Assembly: GCA_025922875.1 (NCBI GenBank)
Contig: JAICGZ010000020.1
Coordinates: 1 to 37,297 of the forward strand
DNA length: 37,297 nucleotides
Direction of reading: 5' to 3'
DNA from: Pyrinomonadaceae bacterium
GTDB lineage: Bacteria; Acidobacteriota; Blastocatellia; Pyrinomonadales; Pyrinomonadaceae
Shown here piece by piece: positions 25,303 through 34,392 of the stretch (the first letter of the stretch is position 1; each line of letters begins with the position of its first letter). Below the pieces are notes generated by a model. That model ran no database searches. It saw only the letters and a list, made by a program, of their open reading frames with translations, and was not told where the DNA came from. A program made the translations under genes and the position numbers.

Positions 25303-28300
25303 ATGCAGGACCGCCAATTCGTACACCTCCATCTTCATACTGATTACAGCCTTCTTGACGGCGCGATTCAAATCAAACCTCTTTCAAAGCGAATTGAAGA
25401 ATTGAAGATGCCCGCCTGTGCCATGACCGATCATGGCAACATCTACGGCGCGATCTCTTTCTACAACGCGATGAGGTACAAAGGGATCAAGCCGATCATC
25501 GGCTGTGAGACTTACATCACACGCGGCAGCCGTAAAGAGAAAGCAGCCAGCGCGCCCGGTGAGAAGGCAAACTTTCATTTGATCCTGCTGGCGCAGAATT
25601 ACGAGGGCTATCAAAACCTCGTGCGCCTGACTTCGAAAGCCTACACCGAAGGCTTCTACTACAAGCCGCGCATCGACAAAGAACTGCTCGCGGAGCACAG
25701 CAAAGGTCTCATTGCTCTTTCTGCCTGCATGTCGGGTGTTCCTTCCGCCATGCTGGCGCAGGAGAAGTGTGATGAAGCCGCGAAGGCGGCGCTCGAGTTT
25801 GAAGAGATCCTCGGGAAAGGGAATTACTTCCTCGAGATTCAGGAGCACGGTCTCGACGCACAGAAGCGCATTCGCAAGAACCTCGTCGATCTCTCGAAAC
25901 GCACCGGCGTGCCGCTCGTCGCGACTAACGACGCGCATTACCTGATGCCCGACGACGCGCGAGCGCATGACGTTCTCCTCTGCATCGGATCCGGAAAGAC
26001 TGTTAACGATACAAATCGCCTGCGCTATGCCAGTCCGTATTTCTATGTCCGGTCCCAGGATGAAATGTGGCGCATCTTTGGCGATGAACTTCCCGAAGCG
26101 CTCACGCGCACAGTCGATATCGCCGAACGCTGCGAACTGAAGCTGCCCGAGAACGTCAATCATCTTCCTCAGTATCCAATACCGCTGTCGGAAGAAGGCC
26201 TCAGCGCCGATGATTACTTTGAGAAGGTCGTTCGTGAGGGATTTGAGCGCCGGCGCCAGCAAGTCTTGGATACGCTCGCCGCACGCGGGGAGTTAAAACA
26301 ACCTTTCACTGATTATCAGACTCGCCTCACAAGCGAGATCCAGATGATCAAGCAGATGGGGTTCGCCGGTTACTTCTTAATCGTCTGGGACTTCGTTCGC
26401 TACGCCAAAGAGCACTCGATTCCGGTTGGACCCGGTCGCGGTTCGGCAGCCGGTTCCCTGGTCGCTTATTGTCTCGACATTACCGACATCGATCCGCTCC
26501 AGTACGATCTTCTCTTCGAGCGATTTCTCAACCCCGGCCGCGTTTCGCTTCCTGACATCGACATCGATTTCTGCGTCAGAGGTCGAGGCGACGTCATTAA
26601 TCACGTTGCGGGATTGTATGGCCGCGACTCAGTCTGCCAGATCATCACGTTCGGAACCCTCGCGTCGAAGGCGGCGATCAAGGACGTGGGCCGCGCACTC
26701 GAAGTGCCTTATGCAGAGGTTGAGCGGATTGCGAAGCTCATCCCTCCGCCAGTGCGCGGCCGCAATGTCAGTCTGAGCCAGGCCCTCGAGCAAGTGCCCG
26801 AATTAAACCGCGAGATGGAAACGAACCCTCAAGTTAAAGAGATACTTGAGATCGCGCAGAGGCTTGAGGGTTGCGCCCGACACTCATCGGTCCACGCCGC
26901 AGGCGTCGTTATCTCGCCGCTGCCACTCCAGGAACTAATCCCGGTCGCCGTTTCGGGAAAGGAAGAACTCACCACTCAGTATGTCATGTCGGACCTGGAA
27001 AAGACCGGCATGCTTAAGATGGACTTTTTAGCGCTTACCGCTTTAACTGTTATAAATGACTGCTTAACCAGCATTAAACAGCTGCTTGATAAAGAGATTA
27101 AGTGGTCAGATATAGCGCTTAACGACGCTAAAGCGCTTGCTGTGTTTGCTGAAGGGAGGACTGAGGCGGTCTTTCAGTTTGAGTCTTCGGGGATGCAGGA
27201 GATTTGCCGGAAACTGAAGCCCAAAGGGCTCGAAGATCTCGCCGCGCTCAACGCACTCTATCGTCCCGGACCACTCGACGGCGGCATGGTCGATGAATTC
27301 ATTCAACGGCATCACGGGAAGAAGAGCGTGCGCTATCTCGTGCCCGAGATGAAGGAGATCCTTAACAACACCTACGGCATTATCGTCTACCAGGAGCAGA
27401 TAATGCAGCTCGCGCAGAAGCTTGCGGGCTATACACTTAGCGAAGCCGACCTCATGCGACGCGCGATGGGCAAGAAGAAGCGCGAAGAGATGGCTGTCCA
27501 TGAGGAGAAGTTCATTAAGGGCGCCGTCGAGCGAGGTATCAAACAAGAGAAAGCCGAGAAGATATTCTCGCTGATGGCGCAGTTTTCCGACTACGGATTC
27601 AACCGCAGCCACAGCGTCGCCTATGCTTACCTGGCGTTTCAGACTGCCTATTTAAAGGCGCACTATCCAGAACATTTCTACGCCGCTGTGCTTTCGAGTG
27701 AAGCTCAGGACGCAGCTAAAGTGTTTAAGTACTCAAAGGAACTTCGAGCCCAGAAGATCGCACTCCTGCCGCCCGACGTAAACGAAAGCTATTCGGGCTT
27801 CACGCCCTTAAGCGGAGCGATCCGCTATGGGCTTACGGCGATTAAGGGGCTGGGCCACTCGGCTGTTAAAGCTATTACTGAAGCACGCGAAAGTGGTCCC
27901 TTCCGGTCATTTTTCGATTTTGCCGAGCGTGTCGAATCGTCGAATCTGAACAAACGGGTCCTCGAGAGTCTCGTCAGCGCAGGCGCGTTCGACTCGCTTA
28001 AGGACGGCAGATCGATCGGCGATTGGCGCGGTGGCTTGCACGGCGCGATCGACGCCGCACTGTCTCGAGCGCAACGAGTTAAGCGCGAGAAGCTCCAGGG
28101 ACAGAATGGCCTGTTTGGAGGAATGCCGGAAGAGATCGACTTTGCGAATGAGCTACCACCGACGCTCAAAGGCTGGACCTCAAGTGAAATGTTAGCTGCG
28201 GAAAAGGCAGCACTCGGCTTTTACATTACCGGGCATCCACTCGAGCGTTATCTCGATGTCCTGCAAAGAGTGAAGGCGATCGGATCTTCAGAACTGCCGG

Positions 28301-28854
28301 AGTTGAACAGTGGAGTTCGCGTCACCTCAGGCGGGATTATTAGCGATCTGCAACTGCGCACCACAAAGAAAGGCGACAAGTTTGCGCTGTTCCGTTTAGA
28401 GGATGAAGCAGGCAGTACCAAGTGCGTGTTGTGGCCGGAGGTCTACCGGAAACACTCGGCGCTGATGCAAAATGAATTGCCCGTGATCGTTATCGGACGC
28501 CTGGAGTTGAGTGAAGACAATCCTCCGACGATCATCGTCGATCAGGTGCAGAGCATTGATGCGACTGTGCGAAACGGAGAGTTCCTCGTTTTGCGCACGC
28601 CACAGCATGAAGATTTCCCAACGTTGTGTGATTCGATTCTGAGTCTCCTGAGCGCCAATCCCGGTGATTGTGAAGTCGCTATGGAGACATTGATCGATGG
28701 CGGAACGGTTGTCAGGATCAAACCAAACAACGCATTGCGGGTGCGCCGAAGTGCTGAACTGGAGCAGAGCCTCAAAGAGTTAGGCTGCCACATTACTTTC
28801 GAAACGAGTCACAAATTTGAAACCAGTCACAAAGAAGCACAAAAGGCACATTAA
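25303..28854 (+). CDS. dnaE: DNA polymerase III alpha subunit
   Basis: A 1183-residue replicative polymerase, normal for DnaE. The N-terminal PHP domain keeps its metal ligands (His10 and His12 in [13 protein letters not shown], then AMTDHGN, GCETYIT, SACMSG and NDAHYL), so it may have exonuclease activity. Polymerase aspartates are Asp418 and Asp420 in LPDIDIDF, and Asp574 in [42 protein letters not shown] (helix-hairpin-helix region) and a C-terminal OB fold ([20 protein letters not shown]) follow. The last 18 residues are repetitive (FETSHK twice, then EAQKAH) and are encoded by repeat-like DNA, so they are probably not part of the fold. No Shine-Dalgarno motif is seen before ATG 25303. 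accA follows after 5 nt. Confidence 0.97.
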   Translation: MQDRQFVHLHLHTDYSLLDGAIQIKPLSKRIEELKMPACAMTDHGNIYGAISFYNAMRYKGIKPIIGCETYITRGSRKEKAASAPGEKANFHLILLAQNYEGYQNLVRLTSKAYTEGFYYKPRIDKELLAEHSKGLIALSACMSGVPSAMLAQEKCDEAAKAALEFEEILGKGNYFLEIQEHGLDAQKRIRKNLVDLSKRTGVPLVATNDAHYLMPDDARAHDVLLCIGSGKTVNDTNRLRYASPYFYVRSQDEMWRIFGDELPEALTRTVDIAERCELKLPENVNHLPQYPIPLSEEGLSADDYFEKVVREGFERRRQQVLDTLAARGELKQPFTDYQTRLTSEIQMIKQMGFAGYFLIVWDFVRYAKEHSIPVGPGRGSAAGSLVAYCLDITDIDPLQYDLLFERFLNPGRVSLPDIDIDFCVRGRGDVINHVAGLYGRDSVCQIITFGTLASKAAIKDVGRALEVPYAEVERIAKLIPPPVRGRNVSLSQALEQVPELNREMETNPQVKEILEIAQRLEGCARHSSVHAAGVVISPLPLQELIPVAVSGKEELTTQYVMSDLEKTGMLKMDFLALTALTVINDCLTSIKQLLDKEIKWSDIALNDAKALAVFAEGRTEAVFQFESSGMQEICRKLKPKGLEDLAALNALYRPGPLDGGMVDEFIQRHHGKKSVRYLVPEMKEILNNTYGIIVYQEQIMQLAQKLAGYTLSEADLMRRAMGKKKREEMAVHEEKFIKGAVERGIKQEKAEKIFSLMAQFSDYGFNRSHSVAYAYLAFQTAYLKAHYPEHFYAAVLSSEAQDAAKVFKYSKELRAQKIALLPPDVNESYSGFTPLSGAIRYGLTAIKGLGHSAVKAITEARESGPFRSFFDFAERVESSNLNKRVLESLVSAGAFDSLKDGRSIGDWRGGLHGAIDAALSRAQRVKREKLQGQNGLFGGMPEEIDFANELPPTLKGWTSSEMLAAEKAALGFYITGHPLERYLDVLQRVKAIGSSELPELNSGVRVTSGGIISDLQLRTTKKGDKFALFRLEDEAGSTKCVLWPEVYRKHSALMQNELPVIVIGRLELSEDNPPTIIVDQVQSIDATVRNGEFLVLRTPQHEDFPTLCDSILSLLSANPGDCEVAMETLIDGGTVVRIKPNNALRVRRSAELEQSLKELGCHITFETSHKFETSHKEAQKAH
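28798..28833 (+). repeat. 18-nt tandem duplication at the dnaE 3' end
   Basis: Two adjacent 18-nt units (28798-28815 and 28816-28833) are identical at 16 of 18 positions and encode FETSHK twice. They run into CACAAAGAAGCACAAAAGGCAC, resembling the CACAAAG-type intergenic repeats found elsewhere in such genomes. Confidence 0.85.
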
Positions 28855-28859
28855 AAGCG

Positions 28860-29750
28860 ATGGCAAAGAAGAAAAAAGAAAAGGGTGGGGAGCCTGAACC
28901 GGCGCGACCGGTGGAGCAGAGAACTGCGTTCGAACGCGTGCAGCTTGCGCGGCATGCCGATCGCCCGTACACACTCGATCTCATCGAGCGGCTGTTTGAG
29001 GATTTCGTTGAGCTGCACGGCGACAAGAGATTTGCCGAAGATCCGGCAATCGTCTGTGGCCTCGCTCGCTTTCATGGCCTGCCGGTTATCGTCGTTGGTC
29101 ATCAGAAGGGGCGCGACACAAAACAACGCAGTTACAGAAATTTCGGTATGCCCAAGCCGGAAGGTTATCGCAAAGCACTCCGCGTGATGAAACTGGGGGA
29201 AAAGTTTGGGCGTCCAATCTTTACGTTCATCGACACTCCCGGCGCCTACCCTGGAATCGATGCAGAGGAACGCGGCCAGGCTGAAGCCATCGCTTACAAC
29301 CTGCGTGAGATGGCTAAGATCAAGGTACCAATCATCGTGACGGTGATCGGTGAAGGTGGCTCCGGTGGGGCACTCGCGATTGGCATCGGCGATCAGGTCC
29401 TCATGCTCGAGAATGCGACATATTCAGTGATCAGTCCGGAAGGTTGTGCCGCGATTCTCTGGAAGGATTCCTCACAGGCCGATCGCGCGGCTGAAGGGCT
29501 GCGACTTACCGCGCAGCATCTTTACGACGAAGGAATCATCGACAAGATTATTTCCGAACCGGATGGTGGGGCTCATAACGATTACGATCAAACCGCACGA
29601 TACCTGGATTCAGCATTGAGCGAGCGATTGGCGGAAGCAGTCAGTTGTTCACAGGAAGACAGACTGAGTCGTCGTTACAGCAAGCTGCGAGGCTTCGGTC
29701 GTTGGGGTACAGACGGCGGCAAGGAGACTGGTCCAGCACCCGCAGGTTGA
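28860..29750 (+). CDS. accA: Acetyl-CoA carboxylase carboxyltransferase subunit alpha
   Basis: A 296-residue protein of the crotonase-like carboxyltransferase fold. [92 protein letters not shown] and [15 protein letters not shown] are all diagnostic of AccA. With AccD it transfers the carboxyl group from biotin on AccB to acetyl-CoA, making malonyl-CoA for fatty acid synthesis. It is slightly shorter than the E. coli protein at the N-terminus, where a lysine-rich stretch replaces the coiled segment. Placement after dnaE is also seen in many other bacteria. Confidence 0.95.
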   Translation: MAKKKKEKGGEPEPARPVEQRTAFERVQLARHADRPYTLDLIERLFEDFVELHGDKRFAEDPAIVCGLARFHGLPVIVVGHQKGRDTKQRSYRNFGMPKPEGYRKALRVMKLGEKFGRPIFTFIDTPGAYPGIDAEERGQAEAIAYNLREMAKIKVPIIVTVIGEGGSGGALAIGIGDQVLMLENATYSVISPEGCAAILWKDSSQADRAAEGLRLTAQHLYDEGIIDKIISEPDGGAHNDYDQTARYLDSALSERLAEAVSCSQEDRLSRRYSKLRGFGRWGTDGGKETGPAPAG

Positions 29751-30125
29751 TCTCCGTGAGAAGCCTTATACTAACTCATTCCGCCAATCACGTTACCATC
29801 TCGTGAAGCACCAGGTCCTAGGGCGAAAGAGAGATTCGTTTCTCGTTGATCGAGCCGAACTCCCCAGCCTCGCTGGATCAGCACCGGCGGGACATCTGAA
29901 GCTAAGGTGTTGCCAATATCAACAAGTTGACACAACGAGACAATGAAGTGCAGTTCTGATCTTCTATGTAGAAGAAACTGTGTTTTGTGTCTGGCGAGTT
30001 TTAGAAGGAGTTCTGAGCCACAATTGTAGGGGCGGGCCTCCGTGGCCGCCCCTCGTTTAGATTGCGTATTCCCGTGAAGAGGGGCGGCCACGGAGGGCCG
30101 CCCCTACAAAAATGTGCCGTTACGT
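29751..30125. other. 375-nt spacer between convergent accA and ssb
   Basis: No convincing gene is present. A 106-codon minus-strand frame (29771-30091) starts within the family A palindrome and has no recognisable domain or ribosome binding site. The first 270 nt are not repetitive and may be decayed coding sequence; the rest is copy A3. Confidence 0.5.
30025..30108. repeat. Family A double-hairpin palindrome, copy A3 (variant)
   Basis: Arms at 30025-30053 and 30080-30108 pair with a single mismatch. Relative to A1 and A2 each GGGGTGG/CCACCCC is GGGGCGG/CCGCCCC, changed on both sides of every hairpin so pairing is preserved. Its position between convergent genes would let it serve as a bidirectional terminator. 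Confidence 0.93.
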
Positions 30126-30557
30126 CTAGAAGGGAATATCTTCGTCAGATAAATCAGCCTGCGTATCCGCCGCTGTACGACCGCCACCTGCGCTGGCTGA
30201 CGCAGCTCGCTCGCTAATCGTGTCGTCACCTCGCGAACCGATGAACTGCATATCAGTCCCAAAAACTTCAAGCGAGTGGCGCGGCTTGCCGTCCCGATCG
30301 ATGTATTCTTCCACGCGCAGACGGCCTTCGATGTAAACCTGTTTACCTTTTTGCAGATACTGTGAGGCAGTTTCCGCCAGCCGGTTCCAGAGGGTAATGC
30401 GAAACCATGTTGTGTGGTCCTGCATTTCGCCGTTGCGATCTTTGCGCCGCTCGTTCGTAGCCATGCTGAAACTACAAACGGGAGTACCCTGGGCGGTATA
30501 GCGCAACTCGGGATCGCGACCGAGATTTCCTACTAAAATTATTTTGTTGAAGGACAT
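30126..30557 (-). CDS. ssb: Single-stranded DNA-binding protein
   Basis: A 143-residue SSB. The OB fold is clear: MSFNKIILVGNLGRDPELRY, FSMATNERRKDRNG, TTWFRITLWNRLAETASQYL and KGKQVYIEGRLRVEEYIDRD. A glycine/alanine-rich linker leads to the acidic tip DLSDEDIPF, the site that binds replication and repair partners. It coats single-stranded DNA during replication and recombination. The ATG has AAAGG nine nucleotides upstream. Oriented against accA and divergent from miaB. Confidence 0.96.
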   Translation of the reverse strand: MSFNKIILVGNLGRDPELRYTAQGTPVCSFSMATNERRKDRNGEMQDHTTWFRITLWNRLAETASQYLQKGKQVYIEGRLRVEEYIDRDGKPRHSLEVFGTDMQFIGSRGDDTISERAASASAGGGRTAADTQADLSDEDIPF

Positions 30558-30756
30558 GAGGAGCCTTTCTTTCTAGTAAATTCTGGACCGATCGCGATAC
30601 TACTAGCGAAGAAACGAAGAATCAAGCAAACCAAAATTTTTATGTGATAAATCTTCAAGCATGGCGTGAAGGTGCGCCTTCACTTGCGAAAGTGTTGCTA
30701 TCGCATTCGGTAAATGATTTCTGGTAGACTGTCGGCACTGTAATCGATTTGGAAGA
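30558..30756. promoter_or_regulatory. Divergent ssb-miaB intergenic region
   Basis: This 199-nt AT-richer region must hold promoters for both genes. A short perfect hairpin, GTGAAGG-TGCG-CCTTCAC (30666-30683), lies within the miaB side but is not followed by a T tract. No convincing -35/-10 pair could be fixed by eye. Confidence 0.4.
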
Positions 30757-32103
30757 ATGAAGCCCCGAGTATACATCGAGACTTTTGGCTGTCAGATGAA
30801 TGTCGCTGATTCGGAGCGCGCCGCGACCGGTTTGCGCGCATCGGGTTATGACCTTTGTCACTCGATTGACGACGCCGACGTGGTGTTGCTCAACACTTGT
30901 TCCGTCCGCGAGAAGGCAGAGCGAAAGGTTTACACACGCATCGGTGAGGTGCGTGCCGCTCGCGCCGGCAGAAAAGGTCTACTGGTCGGGGTGATGGGCT
31001 GCGTGGCCCAACTCGAAGGCGAAGCAGTTTTTGATCACGCGTCATCCGTGAACATGGTGATCGGAACGCGCGCTACGGATCGCATCTCCTCGTTAATCGA
31101 ACGAGCGCGTGACGGCGAGCGAAGAGTTCTGGATCTGGGTGAGCGCGGAGATCACGATTCGTGGGATGTTTCACCTGTCGAGCGACACTCGCCACACGTT
31201 GCTTTCATTCCCATCATCGAAGGCTGCAACAAGTTTTGCTCGTTCTGCATTGTGCCTTACTCGCGCGGGCGCGAGCGCAGCCGTCCGGCAAGTGAGATCG
31301 TTGCCGAAGCGAAGAAGCTTCAAGCCCTCGGCTACAAAGAGATTCATCTCATCGGACAGAACGTTAATAGCTACAGGCCGCGCGTTGAAGATGGACTCGA
31401 GGGATTTCCAGGAGCAACGCCGTTTTGTCGTTTGCTGCGTGCAGTCGCGGCCACCGGCGTGGCGCGTATTAAGTTTACGACGTCATTCCCGCGTGATTTT
31501 CATCCTGACATCGTCTCAGCTATTGAAGAAAACCCGAACCTGTGCGATTGGATTCATCTGCCGGTGCAGTCAGGCAGCGATCGCGTTCTCAAGCTGATGC
31601 GCAGAGGCCACAAACGCGCCGACTACCTCGAACGAATTCAACGTATAAAAAATTCGAGCAGGCGACTCGCGTTGACCAGCGACATCATCGTCGGCTTTCC
31701 GGGTGAGACTGACGAAGATTTCCGCGAGACGCTCGAGCTGGTTAGAGAGTGCGAGTACGACAGTCTTTATATTTTCAAATACTCGCGACGTGCAGGAACA
31801 CCCGCGGCCAGTTTTCATGATAACGTTCCGGAGACGGAAAAGACTGCGAGGTTCCTTGAACTCGAAAAAGTTCAGCGTGCGAGGCAGGAGAAGGTGTACG
31901 AGTCGTATGTTGGGCGCACGCTTAGCGTTCTGGCAGAGAGACAGAGTTCGCGTTCAGAAGACGATCTAACGGGACATTCTACGTGTCACAAGGTAGTTAA
32001 CTTCTCAGGCCATCGCGGTCTTGAAGGTGAGATAGTTGACGTGCTGGTGACGGCAGCAAAGACAAACAGTTTGTATGGAAATTTAGTTAATGGTTCAGAG
32101 TAG
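30757..32103 (+). CDS. miaB: tRNA-2-methylthio-N6-dimethylallyladenosine synthase
   Basis: A 448-residue radical SAM methylthiotransferase. The N-terminal UPF0004 domain supplies Cys12 (TFGCQMN), Cys48 (NTCSVREKAE) and Cys82 (MGCVAQ) for the auxiliary iron-sulfur cluster. The radical SAM motif is Cys157, Cys161 and Cys164 in EGCNKFCSFCIVPYSRGRER. HLPVQSGSDRVLKLMRRGH and TSDIIVGFPGETDEDF are typical, and a C-terminal TRAM domain follows. The enzyme adds a methylthio group to i6A37 of tRNAs. The start has GGAAG just upstream of the ATG. Confidence 0.95.
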   Translation: MKPRVYIETFGCQMNVADSERAATGLRASGYDLCHSIDDADVVLLNTCSVREKAERKVYTRIGEVRAARAGRKGLLVGVMGCVAQLEGEAVFDHASSVNMVIGTRATDRISSLIERARDGERRVLDLGERGDHDSWDVSPVERHSPHVAFIPIIEGCNKFCSFCIVPYSRGRERSRPASEIVAEAKKLQALGYKEIHLIGQNVNSYRPRVEDGLEGFPGATPFCRLLRAVAATGVARIKFTTSFPRDFHPDIVSAIEENPNLCDWIHLPVQSGSDRVLKLMRRGHKRADYLERIQRIKNSSRRLALTSDIIVGFPGETDEDFRETLELVRECEYDSLYIFKYSRRAGTPAASFHDNVPETEKTARFLELEKVQRARQEKVYESYVGRTLSVLAERQSSRSEDDLTGHSTCHKVVNFSGHRGLEGEIVDVLVTAAKTNSLYGNLVNGSE

Positions 32104-32120
32104 AGTAGGGGTACCTGCGT

Positions 32121-32612
32121 ATGGAAATCGAAGTTAAGATCCGAGCGTTAATGATGGATCCCAACAGCGGAACTCCAATAATTATTTTAAAAGACGTTCA
32201 GAGTGATACGATGCTGCCGATCTGGGTAGGCGCTTACGAAGCGAACGCGATCGCCCTGGAGATCGAAAAGATCGCGCCGCCCAGACCGATGACTCACGAT
32301 CTTCTGCGAAACCTGATTGTGCAGTTAGGGCTGCGGGTGGATCGTGTGGTAGTGACAAGCCTGCGCGACAACACGTTCTTTGCCGTGATCGAAATGCGCA
32401 ACAGCGAAGGAGATCGGATGATTCTCGATTCGCGTCCGTCGGATGCAATCGCATTAGCTCTGCGAGCTGATTGTCCAATCTACGTTGATATGGAAGTGAT
32501 CAAAGCATCTCGAAATACTTCGCCCATCGATGAGAGTGAAGAGTCAGAAATGAGTTCGAGTGAAGAGGAATGGCCTGACGTTATCGGCGAGGCCGGGGAT
32601 TTACCAATGTAA
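32121..32612 (+). CDS. Bifunctional nuclease (BFN/DUF151) family protein
   Basis: A 163-residue protein. MEIEVKIRALMMDPNSGTPI, ILKDVQSDTMLPIWVGAYEA, the HDLLRNLIVQLGLRVDRVVV helix and the closing DSRPSDAIALALRADCPIYV are the conserved blocks of the DUF151 domain. Plant and some bacterial members were reported to have RNase and DNase activity; in bacteria the role is unclear. The C-terminus is an acidic, serine-rich tail (ESEMSSSEEEWPD). It follows miaB by 17 nt, suggesting co-transcription, and ends exactly where a large palindrome begins. Confidence 0.87.
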   Translation: MEIEVKIRALMMDPNSGTPIIILKDVQSDTMLPIWVGAYEANAIALEIEKIAPPRPMTHDLLRNLIVQLGLRVDRVVVTSLRDNTFFAVIEMRNSEGDRMILDSRPSDAIALALRADCPIYVDMEVIKASRNTSPIDESEESEMSSSEEEWPDVIGEAGDLPM

Positions 32613-32706
32613 TCTCTGTGCAACCTCTGTGTTCTCTGTGTCTCTGTGGTTGATGTTTCGATAGAATTACCACAGAGGCACAGAGAACACAGAGGTTGCA
32701 CAGAGA
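32613..32706. repeat. Family D 38-nt inverted repeat
   Basis: Arms at 32613-32650 and 32669-32706 are reverse complements with one mismatch and an 18-nt loop. The sequence is built from CTCTGTG-type units (CCTCTGTGTTCTCTGTG and its complement). It begins at the first base after the BFN stop codon and lies before parA. It has no T tract, but the stem is long enough to block or stabilise transcript ends. Confidence 0.95.
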
Positions 32707-32759
32707 AGAGGAAATACTGGATTGATTCTATGGAGCGTTAGTTTGCCACTGTGCAGCGA

Positions 32760-33515
32760 ATGGTAATCGCCATCGCCAACCAAAAAGGTGGGGTAGGGAA
32801 GACCACTACCGCCATTAACCTCGCCGCCGCGTTTGCTCGCAAGGGAAAACGTGTCCTCCTTCTCGATCTCGATCCTCAAGCCAATAGCTCAATCTCCTTT
32901 TTAGATCCGCTAACGGTCGAAAGATCGATCTACGAGCTGATGATGGATGGGCAGGCGCCGGTCGAGGAGTCAGTTTACGCAACCCCGGTTGAAAATTTGT
33001 CTATTGTGCCGGCGCGAATCAATCTCGCGAAACTCGAGTCGAAGTTAGTAGGCGACTTCGACGCGCCCTTTCGGCTCAAGGACCGTCTCGAACCTTTCCG
33101 CCAACATTACGAAGTCATCGTTATCGACACACCACCAACACTCGGACTGATCACGGTGAATGCGCTGGTTGCCGCCACACACGTGCTGATCCCGATCCAG
33201 TCGTCGTACTTCGCGCTCGAAGGCACGGACGACCTTTTGGAGACGATTGAGAAAGTTAAAGCGCGTCCCAATCCGAACCTCGAACTGCTCGGTGTGCTCG
33301 TGACGTTGCATGACAAGCGAACCACACTCGCACGCGAGGTTCACGAGCAGATCCGTTCGGTGTTTGGTCCAAAGCTGTTTGATACAGTGATCACGAAGAG
33401 CGTCAGACTGGAAGAGTCACCTGCCTACAAGGAGTCGATCTTTAGTTTTGCTCCGAACTCATCCGGAGCAATTGAATACGGAAAACTTTGCGAAGAGGTA
33501 ATAAGCCGTGTCTAA
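32760..33515 (+). CDS. parA: ParA/Soj-family chromosome partitioning ATPase
   Basis: A 251-residue deviant Walker ATPase. IAIANQKGGVGKTTTAINLA holds the signature KGGVGKT loop with its leading lysine. VLLLDLDPQANSS is the Walker A-prime region, and YEVIVIDTPPTLGLITV is Walker B. It uses ATP-dependent dimerisation on DNA to segregate ParB-bound origin regions. ATG 32760 is chosen because homologues begin one or two residues before this strand; GTG 32751 adds only three residues. No strong ribosome binding site is near either. It overlaps parB by 8 nt. Confidence 0.93.
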   Translation: MVIAIANQKGGVGKTTTAINLAAAFARKGKRVLLLDLDPQANSSISFLDPLTVERSIYELMMDGQAPVEESVYATPVENLSIVPARINLAKLESKLVGDFDAPFRLKDRLEPFRQHYEVIVIDTPPTLGLITVNALVAATHVLIPIQSSYFALEGTDDLLETIEKVKARPNPNLELLGVLVTLHDKRTTLAREVHEQIRSVFGPKLFDTVITKSVRLEESPAYKESIFSFAPNSSGAIEYGKLCEEVISRV

Positions 33516-34353
33516 GAGGGGACTACCAACCGGACTCCAAATGCGCCACGACGCGCATTACGTCGAAGAACTGTCACAACACCGGCCGGCCCAGGTCGGC
33601 AGGATGATAGCCGTTGATAAGCTGGATCCAAATCCGGAGCAACCACGTGTGGAGTTCGGCGACCTCACGGAGTTGACGGCATCGATTGCTGAAAAGGGTG
33701 TGCTCGAACCCTTGCTCGTCAAACCCAATCGTCTCACCGGGCGCTGGATGATCATCGCCGGCGAACGTCGCTGGCGTTCTGCGCAGAGAGCCGGGCTCAA
33801 GGAAGTGCCTTGCGTGGAGATGGAAGTTGATGATGGCACGGTGGCCGAGATCGCGCTGATTGAAAACATGCAGCGCAAGGATCTGACTGTGTGGGAAGAA
33901 GCGGATGGGTTGCTGGCGCTGTGCGAGCGTTTTGGTTATACGCACGACGATGTGGCGCGCAAGGTTGGTAAGAGCAGGACGACTGTGACGGAAGCACTGG
34001 CGATCGCGAAGATTCCGCAGGATGTAAGAGAAGTGTGCCGGGCGGCTGATATCAACGCGAAGTCATCCTTACTTCAGATCGTGCGCCAGCCGGACGACGA
34101 TTCAATGAGACGTTTTGCGAAAGAGATCGCGTCGCGAGGTTTGAATCGGAATGACGCGAGGGAAGTGCGACGTCAGGAGATGGGACCACGTGTAGTACCC
34201 GATAACAAGCCTTACGTCTTCAAATACGCTTCACCCGATAAAGACTTCAATATCGAGGTCAAATTTCGTGCAACGCAAGTCTCTGACGCTGAGGTTGCTT
34301 TGATTCTCCGTGCCGTTGCCGACGAAATCGACGACGAACCAGCACAGGACTAA
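33508..34353 (+). CDS. parB: ParB/Spo0J-family partition protein
   Basis: A 281-residue CTP-dependent DNA clamp protein. The N-terminal ParB/Srx domain has IAVDKLDPNPEQPR, GVLEPLLVKPN and the CTP-binding GERRWRSAQRAGL. The helix-turn-helix that reads parS is in YTHDDVARKVGKSRTTVTEA, after ALIENMQRKDLTVWEEADGL. A short C-terminal dimerisation region ends the protein. GTG 33508 lies in the 3' end of parA with GAGGTAA upstream, so the two are co-translated. No parS site could be recognised by eye in the window. Confidence 0.93.
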   Translation: MSKRGLPTGLQMRHDAHYVEELSQHRPAQVGRMIAVDKLDPNPEQPRVEFGDLTELTASIAEKGVLEPLLVKPNRLTGRWMIIAGERRWRSAQRAGLKEVPCVEMEVDDGTVAEIALIENMQRKDLTVWEEADGLLALCERFGYTHDDVARKVGKSRTTVTEALAIAKIPQDVREVCRAADINAKSSLLQIVRQPDDDSMRRFAKEIASRGLNRNDAREVRRQEMGPRVVPDNKPYVFKYASPDKDFNIEVKFRATQVSDAEVALILRAVADEIDDEPAQD

Positions 34354-34358
34354 CAAGC

Positions 34359-34392
34359 ATCCTGCTAATCCTGAAAAATCCTGCTCATCCTG
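34359..34392 (+). repeat. ATCCTG-type direct repeat
   Basis: ATCCTGCTAATCCTG (34359-34373) and ATCCTGCTCATCCTG (34378-34392) are 15-nt copies with one difference, separated by AAAA. They lie between convergent parB and the next gene, and code for the end of the minus-strand protein. Confidence 0.8.

Noticed and set aside
29771-30091. 106-codon minus-strand frame as a gene
   Set aside because: It starts inside the family A palindrome, lacks a ribosome binding site and has no recognisable domain pattern.
34187-34205. CCACGTG-centred sequence in parB as a parS site
   Set aside because: Only the central CACGTG is palindromic; the flanks do not match the 16-bp parS pattern, and it is within codons that fit the protein. 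A similar CCACGTGTGG at 33646 is also too short.
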